Shown here piece by piece: positions 12,514 to 24,303 of a stretch of 64,000 bases of DNA (position 1 is its first letter; every line of letters starts with the position of its first letter). Where the stretch lies: contig NW_004457702.1 of assembly GCF_000313135.1 (NCBI RefSeq), forward strand, positions 1,046,001 through 1,110,000, in the 5' to 3' direction. Under the pieces are notes generated by a model that saw only the letters and a list, made by a program, of their open reading frames with translations, had not been told where the DNA came from and searched no databases. This DNA comes from Acanthamoeba castellanii str. Neff (lineage: Eukaryota > Discosea > Longamoebia > Acanthamoebidae). The translations under genes were made by a program, and so were the position numbers.

Positions 12514-15500
12514 TTACTCATCTCCCCGTGCCCTGCTGCTCTTGGAGACTCGTTTCTTCTTCTCGCCGGTGGCGGTGGTGCTCTTGGCCGCCGTGGTCCT
12601 CTCCTTCAAGTCGGCCTTTCTCGATGATGATGAGAAGGACCGCTCGTCTTGACTCTCTTCTCTGCGGTCCCTGTCGGAGCGCTCGCCGACGGACCTGCTG
12701 GGCCGATCTCGTTCTCGGTCTCGTTCTCGATCGCGGTCCCTGTCGCGCTCTCGGCTCCTGCTCGTCGTGAGGGAAGGTGGGTCGGCCGACGATTCGGCGG
12801 TGAGGCCCTTTCTGGTCCTCTGCGCGTACCACTCGTCCGCCTGCATCGTATCACGCGTCAGAAGCCGCACTACACACGACACGACCGACGACACACGTGA
12901 TCACCTTGATAATGGTTTGAGGCTCAGAGCCGGATGATCGGCAGTAGGCGATGACCGCCCGCTGTATCATCTCCATCAGGCTCGTGTTCACCTCTTCGCC
13001 GCACTTGAAGCGGGCAGAGAACTGCATGAGGTAGCGCTGGTCGACGATGAACTGCTGAATGCCTGGCGGCGGCGACAGACAGCGGCAAGCAGAGAGAGAG
13101 AGAGAGAGAATGAGTTGATGAGGAAACCGCATAAAGGCGCACGCGCGCAGGAGCGAGGTGGGTTGTTCGTACCACCAGCGCCGAACTTGGCGGACTTTGA
13201 GTCCTGTTCCTTCTCGAAAGCCCAGAACAGTGTGTCCCCTGCGAACAGTTTGACACACACGACACACACGACACACGACATTTTGAGTCTGAGTACCACC
13301 GCACACGCGCATAACCCCTTGGGGGAGGGAGGAGCTGTACGACTAGCGAGGCGAACGACGATGTGAGACATGATGGCCGAGGCAATAGGTGTGGCACACG
13401 CGGGATCGAGCTCGTCGGCGATCCACTCCGTCAGCTGCTTGAGGTATTCGTACAGCCGCACGAACTTGCCCGACGGACCCTCCACATCCACGCTCGACTG
13501 TCGTGTGGTGAATTCGACCGCGAGTGTCAGTGTGTGTGTGTGTGTTGTGTGTTGTGTGTGTGTTGTGTGTGTGTGTGTGTGTGTGTTACGAAGGAGAACG
13601 CACGGAAGAGTAGTCGGTCTCATTCCACTTGAGCTTCTCGAAGACAATGTTGTCGGCGCGGGTGTTGGCGAACGAGTTCCACACGCGCTTCTCGGCCTTT
13701 TCGATGGCCAGCTCTACAGTCGCACTGCGCGCTCGCGTTTGTTCCTGATCTTTCGCCTGATTTGTGCGCGTATGCATTCGTGCGTGTGCGTGTTAATGCG
13801 TTTCTGGTCTCGCAATATGACGTGGGCAAGGCAGGTGGATACATAGAACAGGCCAAGCACGTTGGGCAGCAGTTGGTGCACAGCCACCCGGCAATTCACC
13901 AGGATGGCGAGGACCTGCTTGTCGTTGAGACTGGGCGACTTGAGCTGTTGGGCCAGCGTGTTCAGGTACTCGACCAGCATGGCGCACACCATGCTGACCA
14001 CCTTGTTCACCATCTGATCGCATACGATCGACACGCGGTGTCAGACGACTGACACGCACGAACGTGGGCCAAGACGTGCGTGTGTGCGAGAGTACCGTGG
14101 GGTGCAGCACAAGTGCGGCGTTGTCGGCGAAGGCTTGGAGGGAAGAGTACAGATATTTCCCGCTCTCGGAAAGCTTGAGCTCCACCTGGCCCTCGTGTTC
14201 GTCGGTCTCTGTGTTGTTGTTGTTGTTGGGCGCGGTGGTGGTTGTTTCAAGCAGTGAGCCGTGCTCAGGGCGCAGCAGCAGCAGCAGAACAAGGTGGCGG
14301 GGGGATACGTTGGCGGGGCACAGAGTCGTAGACCCAGTGCATGCGTGCCACCCAGTTTTCGTTGGCTACTTGATTCGAGAGGGCGTTGCGAATGCTGAAG
14401 GCGGCAAGACGGGCGAGTCAGCCACTCACATACCACACACACACACACACACACGATGCACATAAAAGTCACTGGGTACCGTTGGGCATAGGCCTGGAGC
14501 GAGGCGAGCAGTTGTTCGGAGAAGAGCGTCCACAGCTTCCAGCCGAGGGCCAGGCCCTTGTCCTCGGTGAGCTTGCTGAAGAGCATCGCCACGTGCACGC
14601 AGCGCGCCATGGCATGAAAGTCGTTCGACGCGAACACGACCCGCTTCAGCCGCTGGGCGAACTTGCTCACCTCCTCGACGGCCCACACCACCAGCCCGGA
14701 GGAGAGCGACGGGTCGGGGAAGTGGGCGCGGAATTCGTCGCACGAGGCGGCGATCGTGGTGAAGACGATGCGCGAGAGCTCCTCCACGTGTTTCACCAGA
14801 TCGCCGTCGAACTGCAGCTTTCGGATGTCCGCCCGAATGCGCTCCGACCTCGCATCTGTTCATTCACCGTGAGTTCTTCGGGACACGACACGACACGACA
14901 CGACACAAGAGGGAGAAGCAATACCGAGGAATAGATCGCGTGCAACGAGCGGAAGACCCAGGTTGAGGAGGCATGTGATCAGCAGACGGTGCTCGCTCTT
15001 GTGCAGCGCGGGGCTCTTGAGGTCGTGCATGAGAAGGCGTGCCAGCTGCTGCCGCTGCTTTTCGATCCGCTTCTGCAGCTCGTTGGCCTTCCGGCCCTTG
15101 CCCAGGCTCGAGTCGAGCCGGGCGTGCTGGTCGACGATGGTCTCGACCCGCTGCAGCAGGTCCGACGCCTCGCGGTAGCGCCGCTCGCCGATGTAGACGT
15201 CGAGTTCTGAGAGGAGGTCGTCGAGCGGCACGCCCTCGTCGCTGAAGTCAGCGAGGCCAGCAAGGCCCGTCGGCGGCTTGATGGCGAGGCCCGGCTTTGT
15301 GATTCCTGCGCATCACTCCCATCAGCTACCGAACATGACACGACCCACGGCCCACGACACACGCCACACGACACACACGAGGTAACACGACACACGACAC
15401 ACGACACACGACACACGACACACGACACACGACACACGACACACGACACACGACACACGACACGCAAGGCAACACGCAACACGCAACAACAAACGACCTT

Positions 15501-16016
15501 CTTTGGCCTGCGATGTGACTTGGGTGCCCTCGAGCGTCTTGAGAATGCCGCCGCACTTGGTCATCATGTTGCGCACCTCAAGCATGTCCTCCTCCATACC
15601 TTAACGCTCGCACCGATGAGCACAGCACACAGCACGCGCACATGAAAGCGCCGCGAGATGGGGCGTGGCGCAGGGGGCGAGTGTGTACTCTGTATTTCCT
15701 TGGAGGTGGAGATGAAGCGCGGGTAGTTGTGGAAGACGTTGTTCTGCAGCGCGTGGGCGGCGACCTCCTTCTTCTTCTGCAGCTCTGTGAACAGCTGCCG
15801 CAGCTGCTCCTCTGATCCATTCAGGAAGTGCTTGCGGACCCCTGCAAGGCAATGCCATTCAAAAGTTGTAGGTGATTAAATGCAAAATAATCAATTCAGG
15901 GTGGGTGTACATTTGTCTTTATCGAATCGGTCATCTGCGAAAGTGGATTTAAGCAGGCCATCAAGCTCGCGAGAGCTTTCCCTGGCCGCCACCGTGTCAC
16001 TGCGGCCGCTCTTCAT
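12514..16016 (-). CDS. EXOC8: Exocyst complex subunit EXO84 (EXOC8)
   Basis: A minus-strand gene of about 13 exons. The ATG is at 16014-16016 and the stop at 12514-12516. The N-terminal region has the Exo84 pattern of a helical Vps51-like segment (NNVFHNYPRFISTSKEIQ, then EDMLEVRNMM). The central part has DDLLSELDVYIGERRYREA, the start of the conserved Exo84 C-terminal helical bundles, followed by long alpha-helical repeats. Exo84 helps the exocyst tether secretory vesicles to the plasma membrane. No PH domain is evident. The last exon adds a tail of RD/RE dipeptides and Ser/Lys stretches that is unlike the family. Several exon ends in 12900-14400 are approximate. Its start lies 49 bases from a divergent small gene. 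Confidence 0.85.
15388..15465. repeat. CGACACA heptamer tandem repeat in an EXO84 intron
   Basis: About ten near-perfect copies of a seven-base unit (CGACACA on the plus strand) lie in the intron between exons near 15498 and 15305. On the sense strand of EXO84 it reads as TGTGTCG. Confidence 0.9.
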
Positions 16017-16065
16017 CCTCACCAAAAGAAAGAAACAAAGAAAATGTTTTTCTTGACTCTTGTTG
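16017..16065. promoter_or_regulatory. Very short shared region between two divergent genes
   Basis: Only 49 bases separate the ATG of EXO84 (minus strand) from the ATG of the Dad2-like gene (plus strand). The region is A-rich on the plus strand. Both transcripts must start in this gap or inside the other gene, so a shared bidirectional promoter is the simplest reading. No TATA box is clear. Confidence 0.55.
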
Positions 16066-16342
16066 ATGGAAGGCGAGCAGCTGCGAGCAGAGGCCGCCGC
16101 GCTCAAGGAGGTGCGCTCTGCACTAGAGCGCCTCCAAGGAACACTCACCGGCTCCTTGTACGTGCGCATTTGCCGCAAGCTTTGTCCTTCCATTTGCCCG
16201 AAGCGGTACTGACCCCTTCATTCCTTGAATCAGGCAAGATTTGGAGGCGATGGCAGAGAAGATGGAACGATTTGCCGCCCTGAACCAAGCTTGGGCTGTC
16301 GTATTTGAAGGCAAGCCACCCCTTGATGAAGAGCCGGTGTAA
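16066..16342 (+). CDS. Tiny coiled-coil protein, possibly Dad2-like (DASH complex)
   Basis: Two exons (16066-16157 and 16234-16342) join in phase to 66 residues, with a TAA at 16340-16342. The protein is one heptad-rich helix (ALKEVRSALERLQ, then MAEKMERFAALNQAWAVVF) and a short acidic end. The length, the paired helices and the W-x-x-VF end resemble DASH subunit Dad2, which helps kinetochores hold microtubules in fungi and some other eukaryotes. With so few informative residues, another small coiled-coil family (for example a BLOC or prefoldin-like subunit) is possible. It is divergent from EXO84. Confidence 0.5.
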
Positions 16343-16797
16343 ACGACACCTTGCGTGATAAACAACTCGCGTCTTCCAAAGCTCTGGTTATTCGACCCAA
16401 GCCACTGTGTGTCGTGCGTCGTGTGTCGTGCGAACGTGTTCTCGACCCTGATGAGGCTTATGCCTTGCATCAATCAACAGGCTCATCGGTCTTGGAGGCC
16501 GTGGCCGCACCACCAGCATCAGCGCAAAGAAGGGCCAGTAGGTGATCTCACGGAGAAGAACTCGGCGCGCGTGCAGCCCAGCGTGCCTTTCTGCAGGTGC
16601 GCTGGGCTATCATGGGGGTGCGGGCAAACGCAATAAAGAAAAAGAAATAAAAAACTCGAATTTAAGGGTTCTGCTGAGGTCAGCAGTAGTTCGCTCTGCG
16701 ACGAAACCAAACTCACCGCAACGGCACAACTGATTCATTAAAACACGCTCTTCATTCGTCCAGACTACACCGGCTCGCTCGCAAGTTCAAGTCGAAG
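16343..16797. other. Intergenic region with a hairpin
   Basis: No gene is seen. A perfect nine-base inverted repeat (arms 16575-16583 and 16600-16608, loop of 16) could form a hairpin in RNA. AATAAA-like bases follow near 16630, so part of this is probably 3' or 5' untranslated sequence. Confidence 0.45.
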
Positions 16798-19700
16798 ATG
16801 GCGTCGTCGCGACGAACAGGAAGAGATTCGTCAGAGCGGGGTGGGTCGGGCGGGGCGCCTTCCATTTCCCAATTGACCGCCGATTTAGAGGCAGAGAAGA
16901 GCATGAAGGATCTGATAGAAAAGCAGAAGAACAGGCTCAAGCAAAAGGTAGATGAATTGGAGACGAGACTCAAGACGGAATCCGACGCCAGGGATGAAAT
17001 GGAGAGCGAGGCTCGTAAGGCCAAGCTCGACCTCAGGCGGATGGAGCGCGAACTGAAGGCCGCTGTTGAAGATAGGGACATGTTGGTACGTAGTCGTGTT
17101 CACCTCTCGCTATCGATCCGGAAAGCAATTTTTTGCAATTTTCATAACTGATAAAGGGTCTGAGCAGGAGAAGGAGGTCAAGGAAAAAAGAGATGAAATC
17201 AGGAGCCTCAAGCGCAAAATAGACGAGTTGGAGTTCAACCAGCCCTCGATCAACTCTCGCACCTCCTCCCAACGCCCTGGCACCACTGGTACTCCCCAGA
17301 CAAGCCTTATTATGCACCACGATTTTTTTTTATTATTATCAAACTTTTAATTTCATGTCAAGTAATGGCTGCAAACATTATTTGATGGATTCGCCACAGC
17401 ACAGGTGGGCCACCATTAGATTTTTTAAAAGATGCATATTCTTATTTTTGGAGGCATTTATTTATACGTTTGCCGACTTGGACTTACGCACGTGCTCCAA
17501 CGACAGAGGACTCAGCCGAGGTCAAGGCAGAGCTGGAGAAGCTCAAGAAGCAGCTGGCGGCCGAGACCAAGGTTTTTTCCCTTCTCTCTCCGTGTAACAC
17601 TTGTTGGGTGTTGATGTTGATGTTGACACACGCATGATGGGTCGCTTTCTGCGTGCGGCTGAGAACAGGCGAAGGAAGAGCTGCAGGAACAGCTGAACGC
17701 TGCCTCGAGCAGGCGAGGCGCCTCGGAGCGGGACGTCGGGCGAGGCACGAGGGAGCTCGACAAGCTGCAGCGCGACCTGGACGACGCCAACAAGCGACAC
17801 AAGGAGACCGAGAAGGAGAAGCAGGAGGCGCTGGACAAGGTGCGCGAGCTGGAGGCCAAGGTGCGCGAGGAGAAGAGGCTGAAGCTCAGCATCGAGGACG
17901 AGCTCGACACGCTCAAGCGCGCGGCCCAGCGCGCGGAGCGCGAGGAGAGCCGGGCCAGCAGCCGGCGGGGCGCCAGGGAGGACCGCGAGACGCAGGAGAA
18001 GCTGGAGCGACTCGAGAAGGAATCCAAGGAATGGGAGCGCAAGTATCAGGAGGAGCGCAAGGCCAAGGACGAGGAGCGACGCAAGCGAACCGACGTCGAA
18101 GACGAGGTGCGGCGGCTGGAGCGCGAGCGCGATCGGGAGAAGCGGCGGGAGAGCTACAGCAGCTCCAGGCGTCGGCCCGGCGGCGACGACGAGTCGGAGA
18201 AGAAGCTCGCCGAGCTCACCCAGGAGGTGGAGAAGCTGAAGGCCGAGAAAGAAACGCTCACCAAGGAGGCCGCCCAGACCAAGGCCGAGCTCGAGGAGGA
18301 GTCGCGCAAGCGCAAGGAGGAGGAGGAGAAGAGCGCCGAGCTCGAGGAGGATATCACCGACATGGAGAAGAAGATCAAGAGCCTCATGGAGAAGGTCGCC
18401 CAGGCCTCGCAGGCTTCGGCGGCCCCGGCGGCGGCGGCCAACAACCCCGAGCTGGAGAAGACCGTGGAGAAGCTCAAGAAGCAAAACGAGCAGCTGAAGA
18501 ACGAGCTCACGATTCTCGAGGGCGACCTGGAGGAGGTCGAGAAGAAGAGCGCCAAGGCGGACAAGGAGAAGAAGGCCATGCAGAAGGGGATCGACGAGAT
18601 GGAGGAGGAGAACGAGCGCCTCAGGCGCGAGAAGATGAAGCTCAAGAAGGAGGTCGAGACCCTGCTGCTCGACGACAGCGGCGGCAGCGACACCAAGGTG
18701 AGCGTGCTCATGGCCGAGGTCGACGAGCTCAAGGAGAAGCTCGAGCTCGAGGCCGAGGAGCGCACCGAGGCCGAGGCCCTGCACAAGCAGGAGATGCAGC
18801 TCATCGAAGACGAGAAGCTCGAGCTCGAGTCCGAGCTGGCCACGCTCAAGAAGAAAGTGCAGGAGGATCGCGCCAAGCTCCAGGAGGAGATCGAACAGCT
18901 GGAAGAGCAGCGCGATAAGCTGCTCAAGGAGGTCAAGGCGCTCAAGAGCGGCAGCGGCGCCGCCGTGTCCGCGTCGCCCACACAGTCGCCCCACGGCAGC
19001 CAGCGCGGTGCCAGCAGCGGCTGCGACGAGGACGAGAAGGAGGACGACTTCGCCAAGGAGAAGACCGTCGAGCGGGAAGGCAGCGGCCGGGAGAGCGCCG
19101 TCGGCAAGAGCTCGCCCCTTGGCCGCGGTGCCAGCAGCCGAGCCAGCAAGGAGCGTACGTCACCCCCCCTCTTCGCTCTTTCTTTCTCTTCGCTCTTCGC
19201 TCTTCTTGTTTGGCGATGCACGTGAGCGACTCACTTTTTGTCTCTCTCACTTTCGTTCTTTCTTTGGTCGCCGTAGCCAAGAAGCCCGAGAAGCCGCAGA
19301 AGAAGGTGCTGATCCAGCTCAAGGGCAAGAACAGGATCCACGTGCGGCAGGTCGAGCTCTCGAGCAAGACCCTCAACAAGGCCGACGTGTTCATTCTCGA
19401 TCTCGGCGACAGGGTAATCACCACCACTTCTTCTCTTTGTTATCACCACTTTATTATTATTATTTGTTTTTGTTTATACATTTAATTGAGCGCTGTCTGT
19501 CTCGCGATCAGATCTACGATTGGAACGGCGCCGCCGCCGACAGGAAGAAGCGAGAGAAGGGCGTGGAAGTGGCCAACCGTCTGAGCGAGGAGAAGCGAAA
19601 GCGAGCCGTGGGCAAGATCAAGAAGCCCGGTACATCTTCTTCTGCACTTCCTTCTTCTTCATCATCGCTCATCGCAACCGAGGTTCTTGATGCTGACGCT

Positions 19701-20778
19701 ACGTCGATTTCCCCATCAACCAGAAATCATCATCTTGGAGGATGGCCACATGGAGCCGCCGAAGGACTTCTGGGACGCGCTGGGCGGCAGGCCCGACAGC
19801 ATCCCCACGGCCCCGCCGGGCGACGACGAGAAGATGGAGAAGCAGTGGGAGGCGGCCGACAAGCTCTACAGGGTCAACCCCGGTAACGAGCTGTTCCCCA
19901 TCGACAGCAAGTTCACCAAGGCCAAGCTGGACACCAAGTTCAACTTCATCTTCGACTGTCACGAGGAGATGTACTACTGGTGTGGCAAGGTTGGCGCCCT
20001 CTCCGCTCGTTTATTATTATTTGTTTTGTTGCTTTTATTATTATTCTTATTATTCTTCTTCTTTGTTATTATTATTAATCTCGGTTGGTGTATCTCACTT
20101 TTGCTCTTTCTTTGGCGATGTGCACAGGCAACGGACAAGAACAGGCGCGAGGAGAACATGAAGAAGGCCAAGGAGCTGTTCGCCAAGAAGACAGACCGTC
20201 CCAAATGGTCGACGCTCAAGAAGATCAACGAGGGCATGGAGCCAGTACTGTTCCAGGAGAAGTTCCACCAGTGGTTCACCACCGACTCCCGGTCATCGAA
20301 GAGGGCCTCGTCTCGGTGCGTAGCCCTCCCCCCCGCGTGACTCGATTGCGCTTATGGCTTACCGTCGTCGTTCTTTCCTTCGTTCTTCGTCCTTCGTTCT
20401 TCTTCGTTCTTCGTCTGTGCAGTGCGCCGGCACACAGGGCCTCTCCGGCTGCGGGCAATGAGATGCGCGAGGAGGGCAGCGTCGATCAGATCCTGAAGGA
20501 GTACGAGAAGACCTACACCCACCAGCAGCTCAAGGACGGCGACTACCCGGCGTCCCTCGACACAACGAAGAAGGAGGCGTATCTCTCGGAAGCCGAGTTC
20601 CAGAGCGTGCTTGGCATGTCGAAGGCCGAGTTCAAGAGACAGCCCAAATGGTGCGTGGTTGCAGCATCTTTTTTCCGCTTCTTCTTTCTTATTGCCGCTG
20701 TGCTCACAACATCTTCGTGTTGGTTGGTCCGAGTACAGGAAGCAGGACCACTTGAAGAAGGAAAAGGAACTCTTCTAG
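16798..20778 (+). CDS. Coiled-coil / gelsolin-repeat / villin-headpiece fusion protein
   Basis: Ten exons (16798-17085, 17168-17288, 17507-17571, 17669-19154, 19277-19413, 19512-19629, 19724-19989, 20128-20315, 20423-20650, 20739-20778) sum to exactly 978 residues. Residues about 1-650 are a long charged coiled coil. Then come two gelsolin repeats: LNKADVFILDLGDRIYDWNG begins the first, and KFNFIFDCHEEMYYWCGK marks the second. The protein ends in a villin headpiece with the core LKDGDYPASLD, PKWKQ and the final KELF. These modules bind and cap or bundle actin, so a dimeric actin-binding protein is likely. Six gelsolin repeats are usual in villin; only two are here. It lacks a signal peptide. 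Confidence 0.9.
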
Positions 20779-21354
20779 GGGCTGCGCTGCACTCTGGCTC
20801 TGCCCTGGCTATTATTTTCGCATGAGCGAGATAAATAATCGTAGTATAATAAACAGACAAGGCACTTTGTGTATTCTATTCAACAGATCAGATGTTGATC
20901 GCCGCACCGCAACGATGCCCTCGAGGTGAGCCGAACCAACTGTTGGTGATCAACAAGTGGTTTACACGAATATCGATGGTTTTATTACTCTACAAATGGA
21001 TAATAAAACTACAAATGAACAGGTGAAAAAGAAGTGGAGGAGGTGTCGATGTTGATGTCGGTGGTTGGATGATGATGCAGCCAGTCGGTTCGTGGTGAAA
21101 GGGAGATCATCGAGAGACCCATGCCGTAGACTGTCGAATAGACCGCGCGTGTAGCGGGTGGTGATAGTAAAGATAAAGATATATATTCACAGCAGGCGGA
21201 GATAGGGTCGATCGAGTCGAAGAAGAAGGCTAGCATCATCTCGTCCTTCCTCCGGTGTCCGTTCAGATGCAGAAACCAGTTATCCTGGAGGTCGAGGTGA
21301 TGGTGATGATGAAGGAGACGATCGAGGGAGACGAAGAGGCGGACTAGGTCAGAC
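20779..21354. other. Convergent intergenic region, no gene seen
   Basis: The 3' ends of the villin-headpiece gene and the F-box/MORN gene face each other here. Two AT-rich spots with AATAA-like polyadenylation signals lie near 20830-20855 and 20990-21010. No coding or RNA gene was recognised. Confidence 0.5.
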
Positions 21355-23300
21355 CTAGGACCGGGAGGTGAGGGCGTTCTTGCCCCAGGCTCGGGGGTCC
21401 TCGCGGCCCTTCTGGGAGAACTCGAGGTTCATCCGTCGGGTCTCCTCCTCCTCGAGCTCGCGCTGCTTCTTCTCTCGGATGAGCTTGTTGATCTCGGGGA
21501 GGTAGATCTGCTCCCACATGTCCATCGGCATGGCGAAGTAGTAGTCGTACTTCTTGGCCCACGAGGCGCCGATGGTCTGCGGGACCTCGCGGCTGTCGGT
21601 GCCGAAGTAGCGGCCGTCGCCGCGGCGGTCAAAGTTCCATTCGCCCTGGAACTTGGCCGAGTCGGGCCACACCATCGTGCCGTCGCCGTGGCGCACGCCG
21701 TTGCGCCAGTTGCCGGCGAACATGGCGCCGTCGGGCCAGTAGTACTCGCCGACGCCGTGCTTCTTGTTGGCCGAGAAGTTGCCCTTGTAGGTGCGGCCGT
21801 CGGGCCACTTGTAGACGCCGTAGCCCTCGTGCGCGCACTGCAGCCACTTGCCCTCGTAGGACGAGCCGTTGGGCCACGCGTAGAGGCCGTAGCCCGTGCG
21901 GGTGCCGTGCACCCAGTCGCCCTCGTAGCGGTCGCCGTCGGCCCACGTCCGCACGCCCTTGCCGTGCTCGATGCCCTTCTGCCACTGCCCGATGTACTTG
22001 GCCTTCTCCGACCACGTGTAGGTCCCGTGGCCGTGGCGGAAGCCCTCCTTGAACTCGCCCTCGTAGAAGGTCTTGTTGGGCCAGTGGTAGAACCCGAAGC
22101 CCTCGCGGTCGCCCTCCTTCCACTCGCCCTCGTAGTAGTGGTCCTCCTCGAACAGCCGCTTGCCGCGGCCGTGCTCCTTGCCCTCCTTCCACTCGCCCTC
22201 GTAGTAGGGCAGCACCGGCTGCTTGCGCTTGGCCTGCGCCGCCGCCCGCTTGGGCATCGACTGCTGGTGCTGGTCGGCCATCGACTGCTGGTTGGTCTCC
22301 GGCGCCGCGGCGTCGGCCGCCGCCGTGCCCTCGACCAGCGCGTTGCCGTCGTCGCCGTTCTCCTCCTTGGCCTCCTCGGACTTGATGTTCTGCAGAAGGA
22401 CACCAAGACGATCACGTGATGGTGAATTTTCTGACCACCTTTCCGCGGTACTCGGGCAGTGGTCAGGTCATGAAGATGAAGAAGTGTTGTGTACCTTCCA
22501 GATCTTCCTGCCGTGGCCGTGGTGTTTGCCGTCCTTCCACTCGCCCTCGTAGATGTACTCGGCGCTCTCGTGGCGCCCGACAACGGCCATGGCGCCGATG
22601 CGCGCCAGGTCGCTGATGGCCAGGTTGCGGCTCTGGTAGAGCCACTTCCAGCTCTTCTGGGCGGGCTTGGTCAGCTCCTCAGTAAACTCGGACTTCTGCT
22701 GGGTGCGCCTCAACAAGTCGAGCCAGAGCTGTAGTAGAACGTCACATAAAGGATGTTAAACTTTTGACAACCTCATAAATGGAGATGTTCAATAAAGATG
22801 GACGGAAATGGACCAGGAGGAGGAGAAGAAATAGTGGTGATGCATACCTGATCGTCGAGGGCGAGGCGACGCCAGTTGCGACAGACCTTCTGAACGCCGT
22901 TGGCGATGTCGCTTCCGTGGAGGAAGGTGAAGATGAGGTAGACGAGCTCCTCCGGCATGTCGTCGAAGCAGGCGCGGTCAGTGAAGGCGCCAGTGGTGAA
23001 ATAGGCCAGGTCGGCCATCTCCATCATGTCCTCCGCCTCGAGAGTGTCGTCGTCGAGCTGGTTGATCGAGCTCGGTCGGGTGAACAGCGCGGTCGCCTTC
23101 TTGTTCGAGTAGAAATCGCAGGTCATGAAAGATGGAGCACTCTCACTCCCGGCCACCATCAACGAAGAAGAATCCCTCTTCTTGTTGTTGGCGATGGTTG
23201 TCGTGGACCCCGTTGCGTTGGCGCCGCTTCCGTAGTCGACATCCATTATGTTGGCGTTGTAGGTCGCCGGTTCGAATACCGTGGCAGCCATTCCGAGCAT
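21355..23300 (-). CDS. F-box protein with MORN repeats
   Basis: Three exons (23300-22848, 22728-22495, 22389-21355) give 573 residues with exact phase. The start ATG at 23300 is followed nine bases later by another in-frame ATG. Residues about 120-165 form an F-box (DMPEELVYLIFTFLHGSDI, then VCRNWRRLALDDQLW). About ten MORN repeats of 23 residues follow, starting with YEGEWKDGKHHGHG and ending near GRYFG. F-boxes join substrates to SCF ubiquitin ligases, and MORN repeats bind lipids or proteins at membranes. A linker and a helical C-terminal tail surround the repeats. The pairing suggests an SCF adaptor that recognises a membrane-linked target, which is inference. Confidence 0.92.
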
Positions 23301-24303
23301 CTTGCAAGATGAAGGTGCTGTGTGTCGAATAGTTGCAGGTGCGTTCGAGATGAGACGAGACGCTTCTCTAGATGATGTAGAGAGAGCTTCTAGAAAGAGA
23401 AAGACTCTAGTGGTGGTGTAGCGAGGTGATGATGATGGTGCGCGGGTGTTAGTGTAGCTGAGGGAGTACACTAGACGGTAGAGTAGTCTCGCGGGTGGTT
23501 TGGATGAAGAAGGAGAAGAAGGGGACACCCTGCACTCTTTATACGGCCAACCGATGACGGGCAAAGTCCGGCCCAGTCCTCCCGTCTCCGCGTCTGAGTC
23601 CCGATGATGGGTCCGTGCGCCCTCAGCTGCCACCCACAAGAAGGGGGGGGGCTGCAATAGACTTCAGAACGCGACGCGCTCGACAAGGCGACCACCGTCG
23701 TCTCCCGTGGTTGCCAGAGGCGGTCGTGTGCGACGTCAAGCTCGCTCTCGCGCTCGATAGGCCGACGAGCCCACGCGACCTTCCGCACCTGCAGCGAGAA
23801 TTCTGAGGAAGCGGTTGGTCGCCTGCCACCGCTGTTCGCGAGCTGGGCCCGTTCTGCGGTCTGGGGTGTGTCTCACTGCAGCCCCAGTGCGCTACGATCT
23901 CTGCCAGACGAGAAAGGGCAGGTGGAGCAACAAGGAGTGTGGAGGAGAAGAGGCGGGAGAGAACGAGGCGGGACGAGGGGAGTGACGGAGGAAGTCGAGG
24001 GTGACGAGGACTGCGCTCTAGAGCGGCAGCAGCAGTGAGACGCGACACTCTGGCCCCTGCGGCAGCTGCTTCACTTGATGAGGCGAGCGGGATCGCGGCC
24101 ACACCATCTGCACGGTCTGGTTCTGCGCGTGTCGTTTGGCGTTCGGCGCCACCACTTCAAAAAGAGGGCTGGTGGCGGAGCAAGATCGCCTTTGAAGGAG
24201 GGCGGAGGGGTAGCCTGCTTTATTAGCGGAGGAGGGCAATCGAGCACGCATAACCTCAGCTGTTCCGTTTCCTTGCGCTGTGTTGTGGAGGGGTATGCTA
24301 CAC
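23301..24303. other. About 1 kb intergenic region, no gene seen
   Basis: It contains the promoter side of the F-box/MORN gene and the 3' side of mago. A poly-C/G run is present near 23640. Open frames on both strands are short, Arg/Ser/Pro-rich and without motifs. There is no tRNA-like fold that I can see. Confidence 0.5.

Noticed and set aside
15388..15465. Regular short repeats that might suggest a CRISPR array
   Set aside because: Seven-base units without spacers in an intron of a eukaryotic gene.
17653..18918. Long Gly/Ala/Arg-rich plus-strand ORF
   Set aside because: Shifted frame of the same coiled-coil exon, with composition caused by codon bias.
17543..18994. Long Leu-rich minus-strand ORF of 483 codons
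   Set aside because: It is the antisense reading of the GAG/AAG-rich coiled-coil exon; the sense frame carries the true domain pattern.
21429..22583. Arg/Thr/Ser-rich minus-strand ORF of 384 codons
   Set aside because: Shifted frame of the MORN repeats.
23262..23284. GGTTCGAAT, like a tRNA T-loop
   Set aside because: Lies inside the F-box/MORN coding exon and the flanking stem is not complementary.
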